Shown here: positions 48,800 to 58,913 of the stretch, one piece after another
How positions within the stretch are numbered: the first letter of the stretch is position 1
Layout of the letters: each line of letters begins with the position of its first letter
NCBI RefSeq assembly: GCF_013359725.1
Contig: NZ_JABFMW010000001.1
Coordinates: 186,001-250,000, forward strand
DNA: 64,000 nucleotides
Source: Pseudarthrobacter sp. C4D7
GTDB lineage: Bacteria > Actinomycetota > Actinomycetes > Actinomycetales > Micrococcaceae
Direction of reading: 5' to 3'
Position numbers and translations under genes: made by a program
Notes under the pieces: generated by a model
Seen by the model: only the letters and a program-made list of their open reading frames with translations
Database searches by the model: none
Told to the model about the DNA's origin: nothing

Positions 48800-49990
48800 G
48801 TGGCAAAGGCAAAGTTCGAGCGGACTAAGCCGCACGTCAACATCGGCACCATTGGTCACGTTGACCACGGTAAGACGACGCTGACGGCCGCCATTTCCAA
48901 GGTGCTGTACGACAAGTACCCGGATCTCAACGAGAAGCGTGACTTCGCGTCGATTGACTCTGCACCCGAAGAGCGTCAGCGCGGTATTACCATCAACATC
49001 TCCCACGTGGAGTACCAGACCGAGAAGCGTCACTACGCACACGTTGACGCCCCCGGCCACGCTGACTACATCAAGAACATGATCACCGGTGCTGCTCAGA
49101 TGGACGGCGCAATCCTCGTGGTTGCCGCTACTGACGGCCCGATGGCTCAGACCCGTGAGCACGTTCTGCTCGCCCGCCAGGTTGGTGTTCCCTACCTGCT
49201 GGTCGCGCTGAACAAGGCTGACATGGTCGATGACGAGGAACTCCTCGACCTGGTCGAAATGGAAGTTCGTGAGCTCCTCAGCTCGCAGGGCTTCGATGGC
49301 GACAACGCTCCGGTTGTCCGCGTTTCCGGCCTGAAGGCCCTGGAAGGCGACCCCGAGTGGGTCAAGTCCGTTGAGGACCTGATGGCTGCTGTCGACGAGT
49401 CCGTTCCGGACCCCGTACGTGACCGCGACAAGCCGTTCCTGATGCCGATCGAAGACGTCTTCACGATCACCGGCCGTGGCACCGTTGTTACGGGCCGCGC
49501 CGAGCGTGGAACCCTCGCCATCAACTCCGAGGTCGAGATCGTCGGCATCCGCCCGGTCCAGAAGACCACGGTTACCGGTATCGAGATGTTCCACAAGCAG
49601 CTCGACGAAGCATGGGCCGGCGAGAACTGTGGCCTCCTGCTCCGCGGTCTGAAGCGCGACGATGTCGAGCGTGGCCAGGTTGTCGTCAAGCCGGGTTCCA
49701 TCACCCCGCACACCGACTTCGAGGCCAACGTCTACATCCTCTCCAAGGACGAAGGCGGACGTCACAACCCGTTCTACTCCAACTACCGCCCGCAGTTCTA
49801 CTTCCGTACCACGGACGTAACCGGCGTTATCACCCTGCCCGAGGGCACGGAAATGGTTATGCCTGGCGACAACACTGAGATGACCGTTGCGCTCATCCAG
49901 CCCATCGCTATGGAAGAGGGCCTCGGCTTCGCTATCCGCGAAGGCGGCCGCACCGTTGGTTCGGGACGCGTTACCAAGATCATCAAGTAG
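48800..49990 (+). CDS. tuf: Elongation factor Tu
   Basis: A 396-residue EF-Tu. [19 protein letters not shown] is the P-loop, [15 protein letters not shown] the switch I segment, [28 protein letters not shown] is G3, and NKADMVDD is G4. The start is a GTG after AGGAGGAAC, an excellent site. A strong terminator follows, separating it from downstream genes. Confidence 0.99.
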   Translation: MAKAKFERTKPHVNIGTIGHVDHGKTTLTAAISKVLYDKYPDLNEKRDFASIDSAPEERQRGITINISHVEYQTEKRHYAHVDAPGHADYIKNMITGAAQMDGAILVVAATDGPMAQTREHVLLARQVGVPYLLVALNKADMVDDEELLDLVEMEVRELLSSQGFDGDNAPVVRVSGLKALEGDPEWVKSVEDLMAAVDESVPDPVRDRDKPFLMPIEDVFTITGRGTVVTGRAERGTLAINSEVEIVGIRPVQKTTVTGIEMFHKQLDEAWAGENCGLLLRGLKRDDVERGQVVVKPGSITPHTDFEANVYILSKDEGGRHNPFYSNYRPQFYFRTTDVTGVITLPEGTEMVMPGDNTEMTVALIQPIAMEEGLGFAIREGGRTVGSGRVTKIIK

Positions 49991-50040
49991 TACTTGCTGA
50001 TCATGGATCCAGCCGGCCCCGGCCGGCAATGAATCCGAAG

Positions 50041-50077
50041 AAAGCCCCGCTGCCCCAGGCAGCGGGGCTTTCTTTTT
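50041..50077 (+). terminator. Intrinsic terminator after tuf
   Basis: AAAGCCCCGCTGC (50041-50053) pairs perfectly with GCAGCGGGGCTTT (50059-50071), followed by CTTTTT. Confidence 0.93.
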
Positions 50078-50153
50078 GCCCTTTTATGCCCTGCCCTGCC
50101 AAGGATGCCGGCACGGGCCGCTGGTACTGTTGCAGGACTGAAAGGAGATCACC

Positions 50154-50279
50154 ATGGGGTGGCTTATTTTCCTGATCATCGCGGTGGCCGTCGTGGCCGG
50201 GGTGTTCTGGGTGAGACGGAACTTCCGGCATGAAATTGACCGGGCCAAGCGGATCAACAGGGCTAACAAAAACCAGTAG
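50154..50279 (+). CDS. Small membrane peptide (41 aa)
   Basis: The 41-residue peptide starts MGWLIFLIIAVAVVAGVFWV, one hydrophobic helix of about 18 residues, then turns very basic and polar (RRNFRHEIDRAKRINRANK) and ends in NQ. It has a near-perfect ribosome-binding site (AAGGAGATCACC), good evidence that it is translated. Topology is predicted N-out, C-in. Function unknown; it stands alone between the tuf terminator and mntH. Confidence 0.7.
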   Translation: MGWLIFLIIAVAVVAGVFWVRRNFRHEIDRAKRINRANKNQ

Positions 50280-50321
50280 GGGAGCGGGCCCCCGGTTTTG
50301 CTGGTGGTCCTTATTCCTACT

Positions 50322-50337
50322 TTTCGGTATACCTAAA
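50322..50337 (+). promoter_or_regulatory. Palindromic operator before mntH (MntR/DtxR-like)
   Basis: TTTCGGTATACCTAAA has seven of eight mirrored pairs matching, centred on GGTATACC. It overlaps the likely -35 region of a promoter whose -10 is TATCCT (50345-50350). By analogy with manganese- or iron-dependent DtxR/MntR repressors it should repress mntH when metal is plentiful. The repressor is not in this window. Confidence 0.6.
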
Positions 50338-50384
50338 TTCGCGCTATCCTCGTCTTACTGACGCCGCAACGACGAGGACACAAC

Positions 50385-51635
50385 ATGGCTGCTTCAACCA
50401 TGGCCGTAGAGGCCGGCTCCGCCAGGATGTGGTCCCGCCTGCTGCTGCTCGGGCCGGCGTTTGTAGCAGCCATCGCGTACGTGGATCCGGGAAACGTGGC
50501 GGCGAACCTGACTGCAGGCGCAAACTTCGGATACCTGCTCGTCTGGGTACTGGTTGCCGCGAATGCCATGGCCGTGCTGATCCAGTACCAGTCAGCAAAG
50601 CTCGGACTCGCCACCGGAATGAGCCTGCCGGAAATCCTCGGCGCACGCCTGGGCACCCGCCGGCGGCGTGCCTACTGGGTCCAGGCTGAGGTCGTAGCCG
50701 GAGCTACGGATATGGCTGAAGTCATCGGTGGTGCTGTTGCCCTCAACCTGCTCTTCGGCCTTCCGCTGTTGACGGGTGGAGTTATCATCGGGCTGGCGTC
50801 CATGCTGCTGCTGACGCTCCAGTCACGCCGGAGCCAGAAGTCCTTCGAGGCGGCCATCCTGGCCCTGCTTGGCGTCATCGCCGTCGGATTTGTCTCCGGC
50901 CTGTTCGTGGCACCGCCGGATGCCGGTGGTGCACTGGCAGGCCTGGTGCCACGGTTCGAAGGAACCGACACCGTCCTGCTGGCCGCCAGCATGCTCGGGG
51001 CCACGGTGATGCCCCATGCGATCTACCTGCACTCCGCCCTGGCCCGGGACCGGCATGGCTTCTCCGAAGATCCGGCCGTCAGGACGCGGCTGATCCGCGC
51101 CACCCGCGTGGATGTGGCCGGAGCCTTGCTCCTGGCCGGAATCGTCAACATCGCCATGCTGCTCCTTGCGGCCACAAGTCTCCGGGGCGTGGAGGGTACG
51201 GACACCATCGCCGGGGCCCACGCGGCGGTGACGTCGGCTCTGGGGCCGGTCATCGGCGTCGCCTTCGCTGTGGGGCTCCTGGCCTCAGGCCTGGCGTCCA
51301 CGTCGGTGGGCTGCTACGCGGGGGCCACCATCATGGGCGGCCTGCTGAAGGTGAGGATTCCACTGCTGGTCCGGCGGACACTGACGCTGGTACCCGCCCT
51401 GCTGGTCCTTGGTGCCGGAATTGAACCGACGCTGGCCCTGGTCCTCAGCCAGGTGCTCCTGAGTTTTGGCATCCCGTTCGCGCTTATTCCCCTGATCCGG
51501 CTCACCGGCAGCCGGAAAGTAATGGGCATCCATGCGGATTCAACGGCACTTCGCATCGCCGGATGGACCAGTGCCACCCTGATCGTGGGACTGAACTGCG
51601 TGCTGATCTTCCTCACGGTGCTGGGGCACCAATGA
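50385..51635 (+). CDS. mntH: Nramp-family divalent metal transporter MntH
   Basis: A 416-residue, roughly 11-helix proton-coupled Mn/Fe importer. The metal-binding DPGN motif in helix 1 reads AYVDPGNVAANLTAG (about residues 30-44). Helix 6 carries the MPH motif in LGATVMPHAIYLHSA (about 204-218). Conserved QYQSAKLGLATGMSLPE and TDMAEVIGGAVALNLLFG segments follow helix 2. A palindromic operator sits at the promoter. It is separated from the GH1 gene by a short convergent gap. Confidence 0.93.
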   Translation: MAASTMAVEAGSARMWSRLLLLGPAFVAAIAYVDPGNVAANLTAGANFGYLLVWVLVAANAMAVLIQYQSAKLGLATGMSLPEILGARLGTRRRRAYWVQAEVVAGATDMAEVIGGAVALNLLFGLPLLTGGVIIGLASMLLLTLQSRRSQKSFEAAILALLGVIAVGFVSGLFVAPPDAGGALAGLVPRFEGTDTVLLAASMLGATVMPHAIYLHSALARDRHGFSEDPAVRTRLIRATRVDVAGALLLAGIVNIAMLLLAATSLRGVEGTDTIAGAHAAVTSALGPVIGVAFAVGLLASGLASTSVGCYAGATIMGGLLKVRIPLLVRRTLTLVPALLVLGAGIEPTLALVLSQVLLSFGIPFALIPLIRLTGSRKVMGIHADSTALRIAGWTSATLIVGLNCVLIFLTVLGHQ

Positions 51636-51669
51636 CCTGCCGCCGGTGGGCCGCCGTCGTGCCCGCCGC

Positions 51670-53106
51670 TTAGTCCTGCCGCTGGTCCCGCGCCCGGGAC
51701 AGTCCCTGGTACCAGTAGAAGGACCGCTTGGGGGTGCGCTCCAGCGAATCGAAGTCCACATGCACCAGTCCGAACCGCTGGGAGTAGCCCGCTGCCCACT
51801 CGAAGTTGTCCATGAGTGTCCACACGTAGTAGCCGCGCAGGTCCACACCCTCCGCAATGCCTCCCGGCGCGGTCGCATCAAGGGCAGCCCCCAGATGGCC
51901 TGCAAGGTAGTCCACCCGGTCAGCATCTTCCAGGGTGTCTGAAACCTTGTCAGGTTCAGGGAAGCTGGCGCCGCCCTCAGTGATGTAGACGGGCGGAAGC
52001 GCCTCTCCGTAGCGGTCCCGCATTTCCCTCAGCACGACGCCCAGATGCTCCGGCGCCACGGGCCACCCGAAGCCGGTGCTGCCGTACTCCGGGTAGCCCA
52101 CTTCGTGGAAGGGAAGCTTGGCCAGCTCTTGGTGCATATCCGCGGGCAAGGGGGTGATGCCCGGTCCCAGTGCCACCTTGACCGGGAAGTAGTAATTCAG
52201 CCCGTAGAAGTCCAGTGGCTGGTGGATGGTCTTGAGGTCGGCGTCGGAGATCCGGCCAATGGAGCGCAGCCAGGGCTTGGCGTAAAGGGGAAGCGTGGGG
52301 TACCGGCCCAGCAGCACGGGATCGGCGTAGAGCCTGTTCATCAGCAGGTCGTACAGGTGTGCGACCAGCCGGTCACCGATCTTCCGGCTGGCGGGCCTGA
52401 CCGGGGAGTGCAGGTTGGTCAGGCCAATGCCGCCCTTGACACCGGCGGCCCGCAGCGTCTGCACGCCAAGCCCATGCGCCAGGAGCTGGTTGTGGATGGC
52501 GGGGAGCGCGTCGAACATAAGACGGCGCCCCGGGGCATGCACTCCCAGTGCGTAGCCGTTGAGGGTGACGGAGACCGGTTCGTTGAGGGTCACCCACTGG
52601 TCCACGCGGTCGCCGAACCGGTCACCGGCAGCGCGGGCGTATTCCCCGAACCGTTCGGCAGTGTCGCGGTTGAGCCAGCCGCCACGCTGCTCCAGCGGCA
52701 GGGGAGTGTCCCAGTGGTACAGCGTGGCCATGGGGGAGATCCCGGCGTCCAGGAGCTGGTCGATCAGGCGGTCATAGAAGTCCAGGCCCTCGGCATTGAA
52801 ACCGCCCCGGCCGTCGGGTTGGATGCGGGGCCAGGAAAGCGAGAACCGGTAGGAGTCCACACCGAGTTCCTTCAGCAGCGCAACGTCCTCCGGCAGCCGG
52901 TTGTAGTGGTCGCATGCCACCGAGGGGGAGTGGCCATCCATGATGGCACCCGGTTTCTCCGCGAAGGCATCCCACCCGGATGGTCCGCGGCCCCCGGCCT
53001 TGAGTGCGCCTTCGATCTGGAACGCCGCGGCAGCAACACCCAGGGTGAACGACGGCGGTACGCGCCCGGCCAGGTCCGTCACCGATTCAGTACCTTCCAA
53101 GGTCAT
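51670..53106 (-). CDS. Beta-glucosidase, glycoside hydrolase family 1
   Basis: A 478-residue TIM-barrel glycosidase hydrolysing beta-linked glucosides or galactosides, with no signal peptide, so cytoplasmic. The acid/base is E176 in WVTLNEPVSV; the nucleophile is E377 in PVYITEGGASF, where GG replaces the usual NG. The N-terminal LGVAAAAFQIEGA and GLDFYDRLIDQLLDAGI segments are typical. The start at 53106 (MTLEGTESVTDL) is preferred over a longer basic reading. It is probably under LacI-type control. Confidence 0.92.
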   Translation of the reverse strand: MTLEGTESVTDLAGRVPPSFTLGVAAAAFQIEGALKAGGRGPSGWDAFAEKPGAIMDGHSPSVACDHYNRLPEDVALLKELGVDSYRFSLSWPRIQPDGRGGFNAEGLDFYDRLIDQLLDAGISPMATLYHWDTPLPLEQRGGWLNRDTAERFGEYARAAGDRFGDRVDQWVTLNEPVSVTLNGYALGVHAPGRRLMFDALPAIHNQLLAHGLGVQTLRAAGVKGGIGLTNLHSPVRPASRKIGDRLVAHLYDLLMNRLYADPVLLGRYPTLPLYAKPWLRSIGRISDADLKTIHQPLDFYGLNYYFPVKVALGPGITPLPADMHQELAKLPFHEVGYPEYGSTGFGWPVAPEHLGVVLREMRDRYGEALPPVYITEGGASFPEPDKVSDTLEDADRVDYLAGHLGAALDATAPGGIAEGVDLRGYYVWTLMDNFEWAAGYSQRFGLVHVDFDSLERTPKRSFYWYQGLSRARDQRQD

Positions 53107-53196
53107 TCCCCTATCATCCAACCGGTTTCTTTTCGCTGCAACGGCCGCCCGGAGGCCTGAAAGGATGCCAATTCGCATCTGCCAGGCTTTTCCGGC

Positions 53197-53226
53197 ATAC
53201 TAGATGAGTTGTTCAAGCGCTTCTTC
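53197..53226 (-). promoter_or_regulatory. GH1 promoter with LacI-like operator
   Basis: Minus-strand TAGTAT (53197-53202) is a -10 candidate. An AAGCGCTT palindrome (53215-53222) lies in its spacer/-35 region, typical of LacI-family sites in sugar-utilisation genes. Confidence 0.5.
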
Positions 53227-53502
53227 GCGTCCCGATCCGGATAATGCCGGGTGCAGGGTCCAAGTTGAAGACCAAACATAACCCACCCCAATGGAATTGC
53301 GGATTTGTATGCGTGTTCAGCGCGACACGCCCGACCGCGGGGGTCGGTTGCGCCGGCAAGGTGAGGAACCCGGATTTATCCGGATTCAGTTTGTGCGGCG
53401 GATGGTGGTTACGACCTCAAATGCTTCGGCAGCCATACAACGAGTAAGTGAACAGGGCAGCCCTAAACCGGGGAAGCACAGACTGAAAGAGAGTCAGGCG
53501 AC
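53227..53502 (+). promoter_or_regulatory. S10 operon leader region
   Basis: No gene. It contains a CCGACC/GGTCGG hairpin (53331-53347) and a perfect CCGGAT-TT-ATCCGG palindrome (53370-53383). I cannot place a convincing promoter. It should hold the start of the rpsJ transcript and might be a control leader, as L4-type leaders are in other bacteria. Confidence 0.4.
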
Positions 53503-53811
53503 ATGGCGGGACAAAAAATCCGCATCCGGCTGAAGTCATACGACCACGAGGTCATTGACGTTTCAGCACGGAAGATCGTTGAGACGGTCACGCGCGCAGG
53601 CGCAACGGTAGTTGGCCCCGTGCCGCTGCCTACGGAGAAGAACGTGTACTGCGTTATCCGCTCTCCGCACAAGTACAAGGACAGCCGCGAGCACTTTGAA
53701 ATGCGCACGCACAAGCGTCTTATCGACATCATCGATCCCACGCCGAAGGCTGTTGATTCGCTCATGCGTCTCGACCTGCCGGCTGACGTGAACATCGAAA
53801 TCAAGCTGTAG
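53503..53811 (+). CDS. rpsJ: 30S ribosomal protein S10
   Basis: First gene of the S10 cluster, 102 residues; also called NusE, which partners NusB in antitermination. [34 protein letters not shown] and [23 protein letters not shown] are typical. AGAGAGTCAGGCG precedes the ATG. Confidence 0.98.
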
Positions 53812-53828
53812 GGAGGTGCTGAGAGACT

Positions 53829-54479
53829 ATGACCGCAACCCGTAACGTAAAGGGCCTGCTGGGCACGAAGCTCGGCATGACCCAGGTCTGGGACGAGAAC
53901 AACAAGCTCATCCCCGTCACTGTGGTCCAGGCAGATTCGAACGTCATCACCCAGCTGCGCAACGCAGATGTTGATGGCTACGTCGCCGTTCAGATCGGCT
54001 ACGGCCAGATCGATCCCCGCAAGGTCACCAAGCCGCTGGCTGGTCACTTTGAAAAGGCAGGCGTCACGCCTCGCCGCCACGTCGTCGAACTTCGTACCGC
54101 AGATGCTGCAGAGTACGAGCTGGGCCAGGAGCTCTCCGTAGAGGTCTTCGAAGCCGGCCAGAAGATCGACGTCGTCGGGACCACCAAGGGTAAGGGCTTC
54201 GCCGGTGTTATGAAGCGTCACGGCTTCCACGGCGTTGGCGCTTCCCACGGTGCCCACAAAAACCACCGTAAGCCCGGTTCAATCGGTGGCGCATCCACCC
54301 CGAGCCGCGTCTTCAAGGGCATGAAAATGGCCGGCCGCATGGGCGCCGTTCGTCACACCACGCTGAACCTCACGGTCCACGCGGTTGACGTCGAGAAGTC
54401 GCTGCTCCTGATCAAGGGTGCCGTCCCCGGCGCCCGCGGCCAGGTCGTCTTCGTACGCACCGCCGTGAAGGGAGCCTAG
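53829..54479 (+). CDS. rplC: 50S ribosomal protein L3
   Basis: 23S-binding assembly initiator, 216 residues. [25 protein letters not shown] is the N-terminal signature; the extension reaching the peptidyl transferase centre carries [43 protein letters not shown] precedes the ATG. Confidence 0.98.
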   Translation: MTATRNVKGLLGTKLGMTQVWDENNKLIPVTVVQADSNVITQLRNADVDGYVAVQIGYGQIDPRKVTKPLAGHFEKAGVTPRRHVVELRTADAAEYELGQELSVEVFEAGQKIDVVGTTKGKGFAGVMKRHGFHGVGASHGAHKNHRKPGSIGGASTPSRVFKGMKMAGRMGAVRHTTLNLTVHAVDVEKSLLLIKGAVPGARGQVVFVRTAVKGA

Positions 54480-54483
54480 TTCA

Positions 54484-55104
54484 ATGGCTAACACTGTCCA
54501 GGTTGACCTGCCTGCAGAGATCTTCGACGTTCAGACCAACGTGCCGCTGCTGCACCAGGTCGTCGTTGCCCAGCTCGCTGCTGCACGCCAGGGTACCCAC
54601 AAGACCAAGACCCGCGCTGAAGTTTCCGGTGCAGGACGCAAGCCGTTCAAGCAGAAGGGCACCGGCCGCGCCCGTCAGGGTTCAATCCGTGCTCCCCACA
54701 TGACCGGCGGTGGCGTTGTCCACGGTCCCACCCCGCGTGACTACAGCCAGCGCACCCCCAAGAAGATGATTGCTGCTGCACTGCGCGGCGCACTGTCTGA
54801 CCGGGCCCGTAACGGTCGTATCCATGTTGTTGCCGATCTGGTTGAAGGCACCAAGCCCTCCGCCAAGAACGCTCTGGCAACGCTCCGCGGTGTTTCCGAC
54901 CGCAAGAACCTGCTGGTAGTCATCGAGCGCGATAACGACGTTGCTGCACTGTCCGTGCGCAACCTCGCCGGCGTTCACGTTCTGTACGCAGACCAGCTGA
55001 ACACCTACGACGTTCTCGTCTCTGATGACGTTGTCTTCACCAAGGCTGCCTACGACGCATTCGTTGCCGCTAAGGCAGCTAAGAACGAGGAGGATGCCAA
55101 GTGA
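54484..55104 (+). CDS. rplD: 50S ribosomal protein L4
   Basis: 206-residue L4; its loop [39 protein letters not shown] lines the exit tunnel near the macrolide site and shows no obvious resistance change. In E. coli L4 represses the S10 operon. Starts 4 bases after rplC; its stop overlaps the rplW GTG. Confidence 0.98.
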   Translation: MANTVQVDLPAEIFDVQTNVPLLHQVVVAQLAAARQGTHKTKTRAEVSGAGRKPFKQKGTGRARQGSIRAPHMTGGGVVHGPTPRDYSQRTPKKMIAAALRGALSDRARNGRIHVVADLVEGTKPSAKNALATLRGVSDRKNLLVVIERDNDVAALSVRNLAGVHVLYADQLNTYDVLVSDDVVFTKAAYDAFVAAKAAKNEEDAK

Positions 55105-55406
55105 GTGCAGCCACCATCAAGGATCCCCGCGACGTCGTGCTTGCACCCGTCGTGTCGGAAAAGAGCTACGGCCTGATCGACGAGGGCAAGTACACCTTCC
55201 TGGTGGACCCCCGTTCGAACAAGACCGAGATCAAGCTGGCCGTGGAGAAGATTTTCTCCGTCAAGGTCGAATCGATCAACACCATCAACCGTGCCGGTAA
55301 GCGCAAGCGCACCAAATTCGGATGGGGTACCCGCAAGAACACCAAGCGTGCGATTGTCACCCTCAAAGAAGGCACCATCGACATCTTCGGCGGTCCGCTC
55401 GCGTAG
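55101..55406 (+). CDS. rplW: 50S ribosomal protein L23
   Basis: 101-residue protein at the tunnel exit, docking site of trigger factor and [40 protein letters not shown] is typical. GTG start inside the rplD stop (GTGA junction). Confidence 0.98.
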   Translation: MSAATIKDPRDVVLAPVVSEKSYGLIDEGKYTFLVDPRSNKTEIKLAVEKIFSVKVESINTINRAGKRKRTKFGWGTRKNTKRAIVTLKEGTIDIFGGPLA

Positions 55407-55435
55407 CGGAGACCACTTTAACGAGGAAATAAATT

Positions 55436-56275
55436 ATGGGAATCCGTAAGTACAAGCCGACTACCCCGGGCCGTCGTGGCTCGAGCGTAGCGGACTTCAC
55501 CGAAATTACGCGGTCGACGCCGGAAAAGTCGTTGGTACGTCCGCTGCCCAAAAAGGGCGGCCGTAACAACTCCGGTAAGATCACCACCCGTCACAAGGGT
55601 GGCGGACACAAGCGCCAGTACCGTCTGATCGACTTCCGTCGCCACGACAAGGACGGCGTTAACGCCCGCGTTGCCGAAATCGAGTACGATCCGAACCGCA
55701 CGGCTCGCATCGCCCTCCTGCACTACGTTGATGGCACCAAGCGTTACATCATCGCTCCCAACAAGCTCTCCCAGGGTGACGTTGTCGAGGCAGGTGCCGG
55801 TGCTGACATCAAGCCCGGTAACAACCTGCCCCTGCTCAACATCCCGGTGGGTACTGTCATCCACGCAGTTGAACTGCGCCCGGGTGGCGGCGCCAAGATG
55901 GGCCGCTCCGCCGGCGCATCCATCCAGCTTGTTGCCAAGGAAGGCCGCTTCGCCCAGCTGCGTCTGCCTTCCGGCGAAATCCGCAACGTTGACGTGCGCT
56001 GCCGCGCAACCGTCGGCGAGGTCGGCAACGCCGAGCAGTCCAACATCAACTGGGGCAAGGCGGGCCGTATGCGGTGGAAGGGCGTTCGCCCGACTGTCCG
56101 TGGTGTCGCCATGAACCCGGTTGACCACCCGCACGGTGGTGGCGAGGGCAAGACGTCCGGTGGACGTAACCCCGTCAACCCGAACGGTAAGCGGGAAGGC
56201 CGCACCCGCCGCCCCAACAAAGAGAGCGACAAGCTTATTGTGCGTCGCCGTCGTACTGGCAAGAACAAGCGATAG
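55436..56275 (+). CDS. rplB: 50S ribosomal protein L2
   Basis: 279-residue L2, essential for peptidyl transferase assembly. [24 protein letters not shown] near the N terminus and the conserved C-terminal [26 protein letters not shown] with the functional His are present. ACGAGGAAAT precedes the ATG. Confidence 0.98.
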   Translation: MGIRKYKPTTPGRRGSSVADFTEITRSTPEKSLVRPLPKKGGRNNSGKITTRHKGGGHKRQYRLIDFRRHDKDGVNARVAEIEYDPNRTARIALLHYVDGTKRYIIAPNKLSQGDVVEAGAGADIKPGNNLPLLNIPVGTVIHAVELRPGGGAKMGRSAGASIQLVAKEGRFAQLRLPSGEIRNVDVRCRATVGEVGNAEQSNINWGKAGRMRWKGVRPTVRGVAMNPVDHPHGGGEGKTSGGRNPVNPNGKREGRTRRPNKESDKLIVRRRRTGKNKR

Positions 56276-56287
56276 GAGCCTGGACAC

Positions 56288-56569
56288 ATGCCACGCAGCC
56301 TGAAAAAAGGTCCTTTCGTTGACCAGCACCTCTTTGTGAAGGTAGCCAGGGAAAACGAAAAGGGCACCAAGAACGTCATCAAGACCTGGTCCCGCCGTTC
56401 GATGATCATCCCCGACATGCTCGGACACACGATCGCCGTACACGACGGACGCAAGCACATCCCGGTGTTTGTCACTGAGTCGATGGTCGGGCACAAGCTC
56501 GGCGAATTCGCTCCCACGCGGACATTCCGCGGCCATGTCAAGGACGACCGTAAGGGCAAGCGCCGCTAG
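56288..56569 (+). CDS. rpsS: 30S ribosomal protein S19
   Basis: 93 residues. [62 protein letters not shown] covers the conserved core. 12 bases after rplB. Confidence 0.98.
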   Translation: MPRSLKKGPFVDQHLFVKVARENEKGTKNVIKTWSRRSMIIPDMLGHTIAVHDGRKHIPVFVTESMVGHKLGEFAPTRTFRGHVKDDRKGKRR

Positions 56570-56607
56570 GCGCCTGCGTTTACGTCAAAGACGAGAGAAG
56601 GAAAGCA

Positions 56608-56973
56608 ATGGAAGCCAAGGCAATTGCGCGCCACATCCGCGTAACGCCTATGAAGGCCCGGCGCGTCGTCAACCTTGTTCGTGGATTGCAAGCGAATGAG
56701 GCTCTGGCAATTCTGAAGTTTGCCCCGCAGGCAGCTTCGGAGCCGGTATTCAAGGTAGTTCAGTCAGCAATCTCCAACGCCCGGGTCCTCGCGGACCGCG
56801 ACGGCGTGGCGTTTGACGAAGGCGACCTCATCATCAGCGAAGCGTTTGTTGATGAAGGCCCGACCATGAAGCGGTTCCAGCCGCGTGCCCAGGGTCGTGC
56901 ATTTCAGATCAAGAAGCGCACCAGCCACATCACCGTGGTAGTCGCTACCCCGGAGAAAGAGGAGGCTCGCTAA
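56608..56973 (+). CDS. rplV: 50S ribosomal protein L22
   Basis: 121 residues; its beta-hairpin lines the exit tunnel ([23 protein letters not shown]). N-terminal [17 protein letters not shown] is typical. AGAAGGAAAGC precedes the ATG. Confidence 0.98.
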   Translation: MEAKAIARHIRVTPMKARRVVNLVRGLQANEALAILKFAPQAASEPVFKVVQSAISNARVLADRDGVAFDEGDLIISEAFVDEGPTMKRFQPRAQGRAFQIKKRTSHITVVVATPEKEEAR

Positions 56974-57804
56974 GTGGGACAGAAAGTAAACCCGCACGGG
57001 TTCCGACTCGGCATCACCACCGATCACGTATCGCACTGGTTCGCTGACAGCACCAAGGCCGGACAGCGGTACAAGGACTTCGTTCGCGAAGACATCCGCA
57101 TCCGCCAGCTCATGTCCACGGGCATGGAGCGCGCCGGCATCGCCAAGGTCGAAATCGAGCGCACCCGTGACCGTGTCCGCGTGGACATCCACACGGCCCG
57201 CCCGGGTATCGTCATCGGCCGCCGTGGAGCAGAAGCAGACCGCATCCGCGGCGAGCTCGAAAAGCTCACCGGCAAGCAGGTCCAGCTGAACATCCTCGAG
57301 GTCAAGAACCCCGAGATGGAAGCACAGCTGGTTGCCCAGGGTGTTGCAGAGCAGCTGACCTCACGTGTGGCTTTCCGCCGCGCGATGAAGAAGGCCATGC
57401 AGTCCGCACAGCGTGCCGGTGCCAAGGGTATCCGTATCGCTTGCTCGGGCCGCCTGGGTGGCGCTGAAATGTCCCGCTCGGAGTTCTACCGCGAAGGCCG
57501 TGTGCCCCTGCACACCCTCCGCGCGAACATCGACTACGGCTTCTACGAAGCCAAGACCACCTTCGGCCGCATCGGCGTGAAGGTCTGGATCTACAAGGGC
57601 GACGTCACCGCCAAGGAACTGGCCGCACAGGCTGCTTCGGCACCGTCCCGCGGACCCCGTTCCGACCGTGGCGGACGTCCGGGTGGCGCTGACCGTGGTG
57701 ACCGCCGTCGTCGCAACGACCGCCCGGCCGCTGACGCAGCTCCTGCTGCTGAGGCTCCGGCAGTTGAGGCTGCACCTGCAGCAGCAGAAGGAGGACAGGC
57801 TTAA
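56974..57804 (+). CDS. rpsC: 30S ribosomal protein S3 with RG-rich tail
   Basis: 276 residues. The KH domain ([26 protein letters not shown]) and the C-terminal core ([42 protein letters not shown]) are intact. Beyond about residue 223 lies a tail of about 54 residues: first Arg/Gly/Asp-rich ([18 protein letters not shown]), then Ala/Pro/Glu-rich. S3 lines the mRNA entry channel. The GTG directly follows the rplV stop. Confidence 0.97.
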   Translation: MGQKVNPHGFRLGITTDHVSHWFADSTKAGQRYKDFVREDIRIRQLMSTGMERAGIAKVEIERTRDRVRVDIHTARPGIVIGRRGAEADRIRGELEKLTGKQVQLNILEVKNPEMEAQLVAQGVAEQLTSRVAFRRAMKKAMQSAQRAGAKGIRIACSGRLGGAEMSRSEFYREGRVPLHTLRANIDYGFYEAKTTFGRIGVKVWIYKGDVTAKELAAQAASAPSRGPRSDRGGRPGGADRGDRRRRNDRPAADAAPAAEAPAVEAAPAAAEGGQA

Positions 57805-58221
57805 ATGCTTATCCCACGTCGAGTCAAGCACCGTAAGCAGCACCACCCGGGTCGCTCCGGCGCTGCTACGGGCGGCACCGAGGTCTCGTTCGGTGAGTGG
57901 GGTATCCAGGCTCTGAGCCCGGCATACGTCACCAACCGTCAGATCGAATCTGCCCGTATTGCGATGACCCGCCACATCAAGCGTGGCGGTAAGGTCTGGA
58001 TCAACATTTACCCGGACCGTCCCCTGACCAAGAAGCCTGCCGAAACCCGCATGGGTTCCGGTAAGGGTTCACCGGAATGGTGGGTCGCCAACGTCAAGCC
58101 GGGCCGGGTTCTTTTCGAACTCTCCGGTGTCAATGAAGAGGTAGCTCGCGAGGCCCTGCGCCTGGCAATCCACAAGCTGCCGTTGAAGGCACGCATTGTG
58201 CGTCGCGAAGGTGGTGAGTAG
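57805..58221 (+). CDS. rplP: 50S ribosomal protein L16
   Basis: 138 residues near the A-site t[22 protein letters not shown] and [53 protein letters not shown] are typical. Starts immediately after rpsC. Confidence 0.98.
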   Translation: MLIPRRVKHRKQHHPGRSGAATGGTEVSFGEWGIQALSPAYVTNRQIESARIAMTRHIKRGGKVWINIYPDRPLTKKPAETRMGSGKGSPEWWVANVKPGRVLFELSGVNEEVAREALRLAIHKLPLKARIVRREGGE

Positions 58222-58223
58222 AA

Positions 58224-58553
58224 ATGGCAGTAGGATCCAAGGATCTGGCTCCCGCACAGCTGGACGGTTTCGACAACGAGCGTCTCGTTGAAGAACTCCG
58301 CAAGGCCAAGGAAGAGCTGTTCAACCTGCGTTTCCAGTCCGCCACCGGACAGCTGGAGAACCACGGCCGCCTGCGTGCAGTAAAGAAGGACATTGCACGC
58401 ATCTACACCGTTCTCCGCGAACGCGAGCTGGGCATTCGTGCCGAGGTTGCCGCACCGGTTGTGGAAGCCAAGGAAGAGAAGAAGTCCAAGAAGGCTTCAA
58501 CCAAGAAGGCCGACAAGGCTGAAAAGGCTGAGACCGAGGAGGACGCCAAGTGA
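58224..58553 (+). CDS. rpmC: 50S ribosomal protein L29 with basic tail
   Basis: 109 residues. The two-helix core [60 protein letters not shown] is followed by a tail of about 35 residues rich in Lys, Glu and Ala, longer than the typical 65-residue L29. The stop overlaps the rpsQ start (GTGA). Confidence 0.96.
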   Translation: MAVGSKDLAPAQLDGFDNERLVEELRKAKEELFNLRFQSATGQLENHGRLRAVKKDIARIYTVLRERELGIRAEVAAPVVEAKEEKKSKKASTKKADKAEKAETEEDAK

Positions 58554-58855
58554 GTGAAAAGGACCAGAACGTGACCGAAACTGCTACCGAAGCCAAGGCT
58601 GGGCAGCGCGGTTACCGCAAGACCCGCCGCGGTTACGTGGTCTCCGACAAGATGGAAAAGACCATCGTTGTCGAGGTTGAGGACCGCGTGAAGCACGCAC
58701 TGTACGGCAAGGTCATCCGCCGTACCTCCAAGGTCAAGGCACACGACGAAGAGAACACCGCCGGCATCGGCGACCTCGTTGTCATCGCCGAGACCCGTCC
58801 ACTGTCCGCCACCAAGAACTGGCGGCTCGTGGAAATCCTCGAAAAGGCCAAGTAG
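58550..58855 (+). CDS. rpsQ: 30S ribosomal protein S17
   Basis: 101 residues. [40 protein letters not shown] and [24 protein letters not shown] match S17. It has a short acidic N-terminal extension. It is the last gene of the S10 cluster, after which a 478-base non-coding gap precedes rplN. Confidence 0.98.
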   Translation: MSEKDQNVTETATEAKAGQRGYRKTRRGYVVSDKMEKTIVVEVEDRVKHALYGKVIRRTSKVKAHDEENTAGIGDLVVIAETRPLSATKNWRLVEILEKAK

Positions 58856-58871
58856 CCCCTGCTGCTTCGCT

Positions 58872-58913
58872 GGAGGCCCCTGTTCCCGTTCCGGGAGCGG
58901 GGGCTTCCTCGTT
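58872..58913 (+). terminator. Terminator-like hairpin after rpsQ
   Basis: GGAGGCCCC (58872-58880) pairs with GGGGCTTCC (58900-58908), with an inner stem around TTC, followed by TCGTTT. The T-run is short, so termination may be partial. Confidence 0.65.

Noticed and set aside
46383..48812. 809-codon minus-strand frame opposite fusA
   Set aside because: Shadow of EF-G caused by codon bias; no ribosome-binding site or family resemblance.
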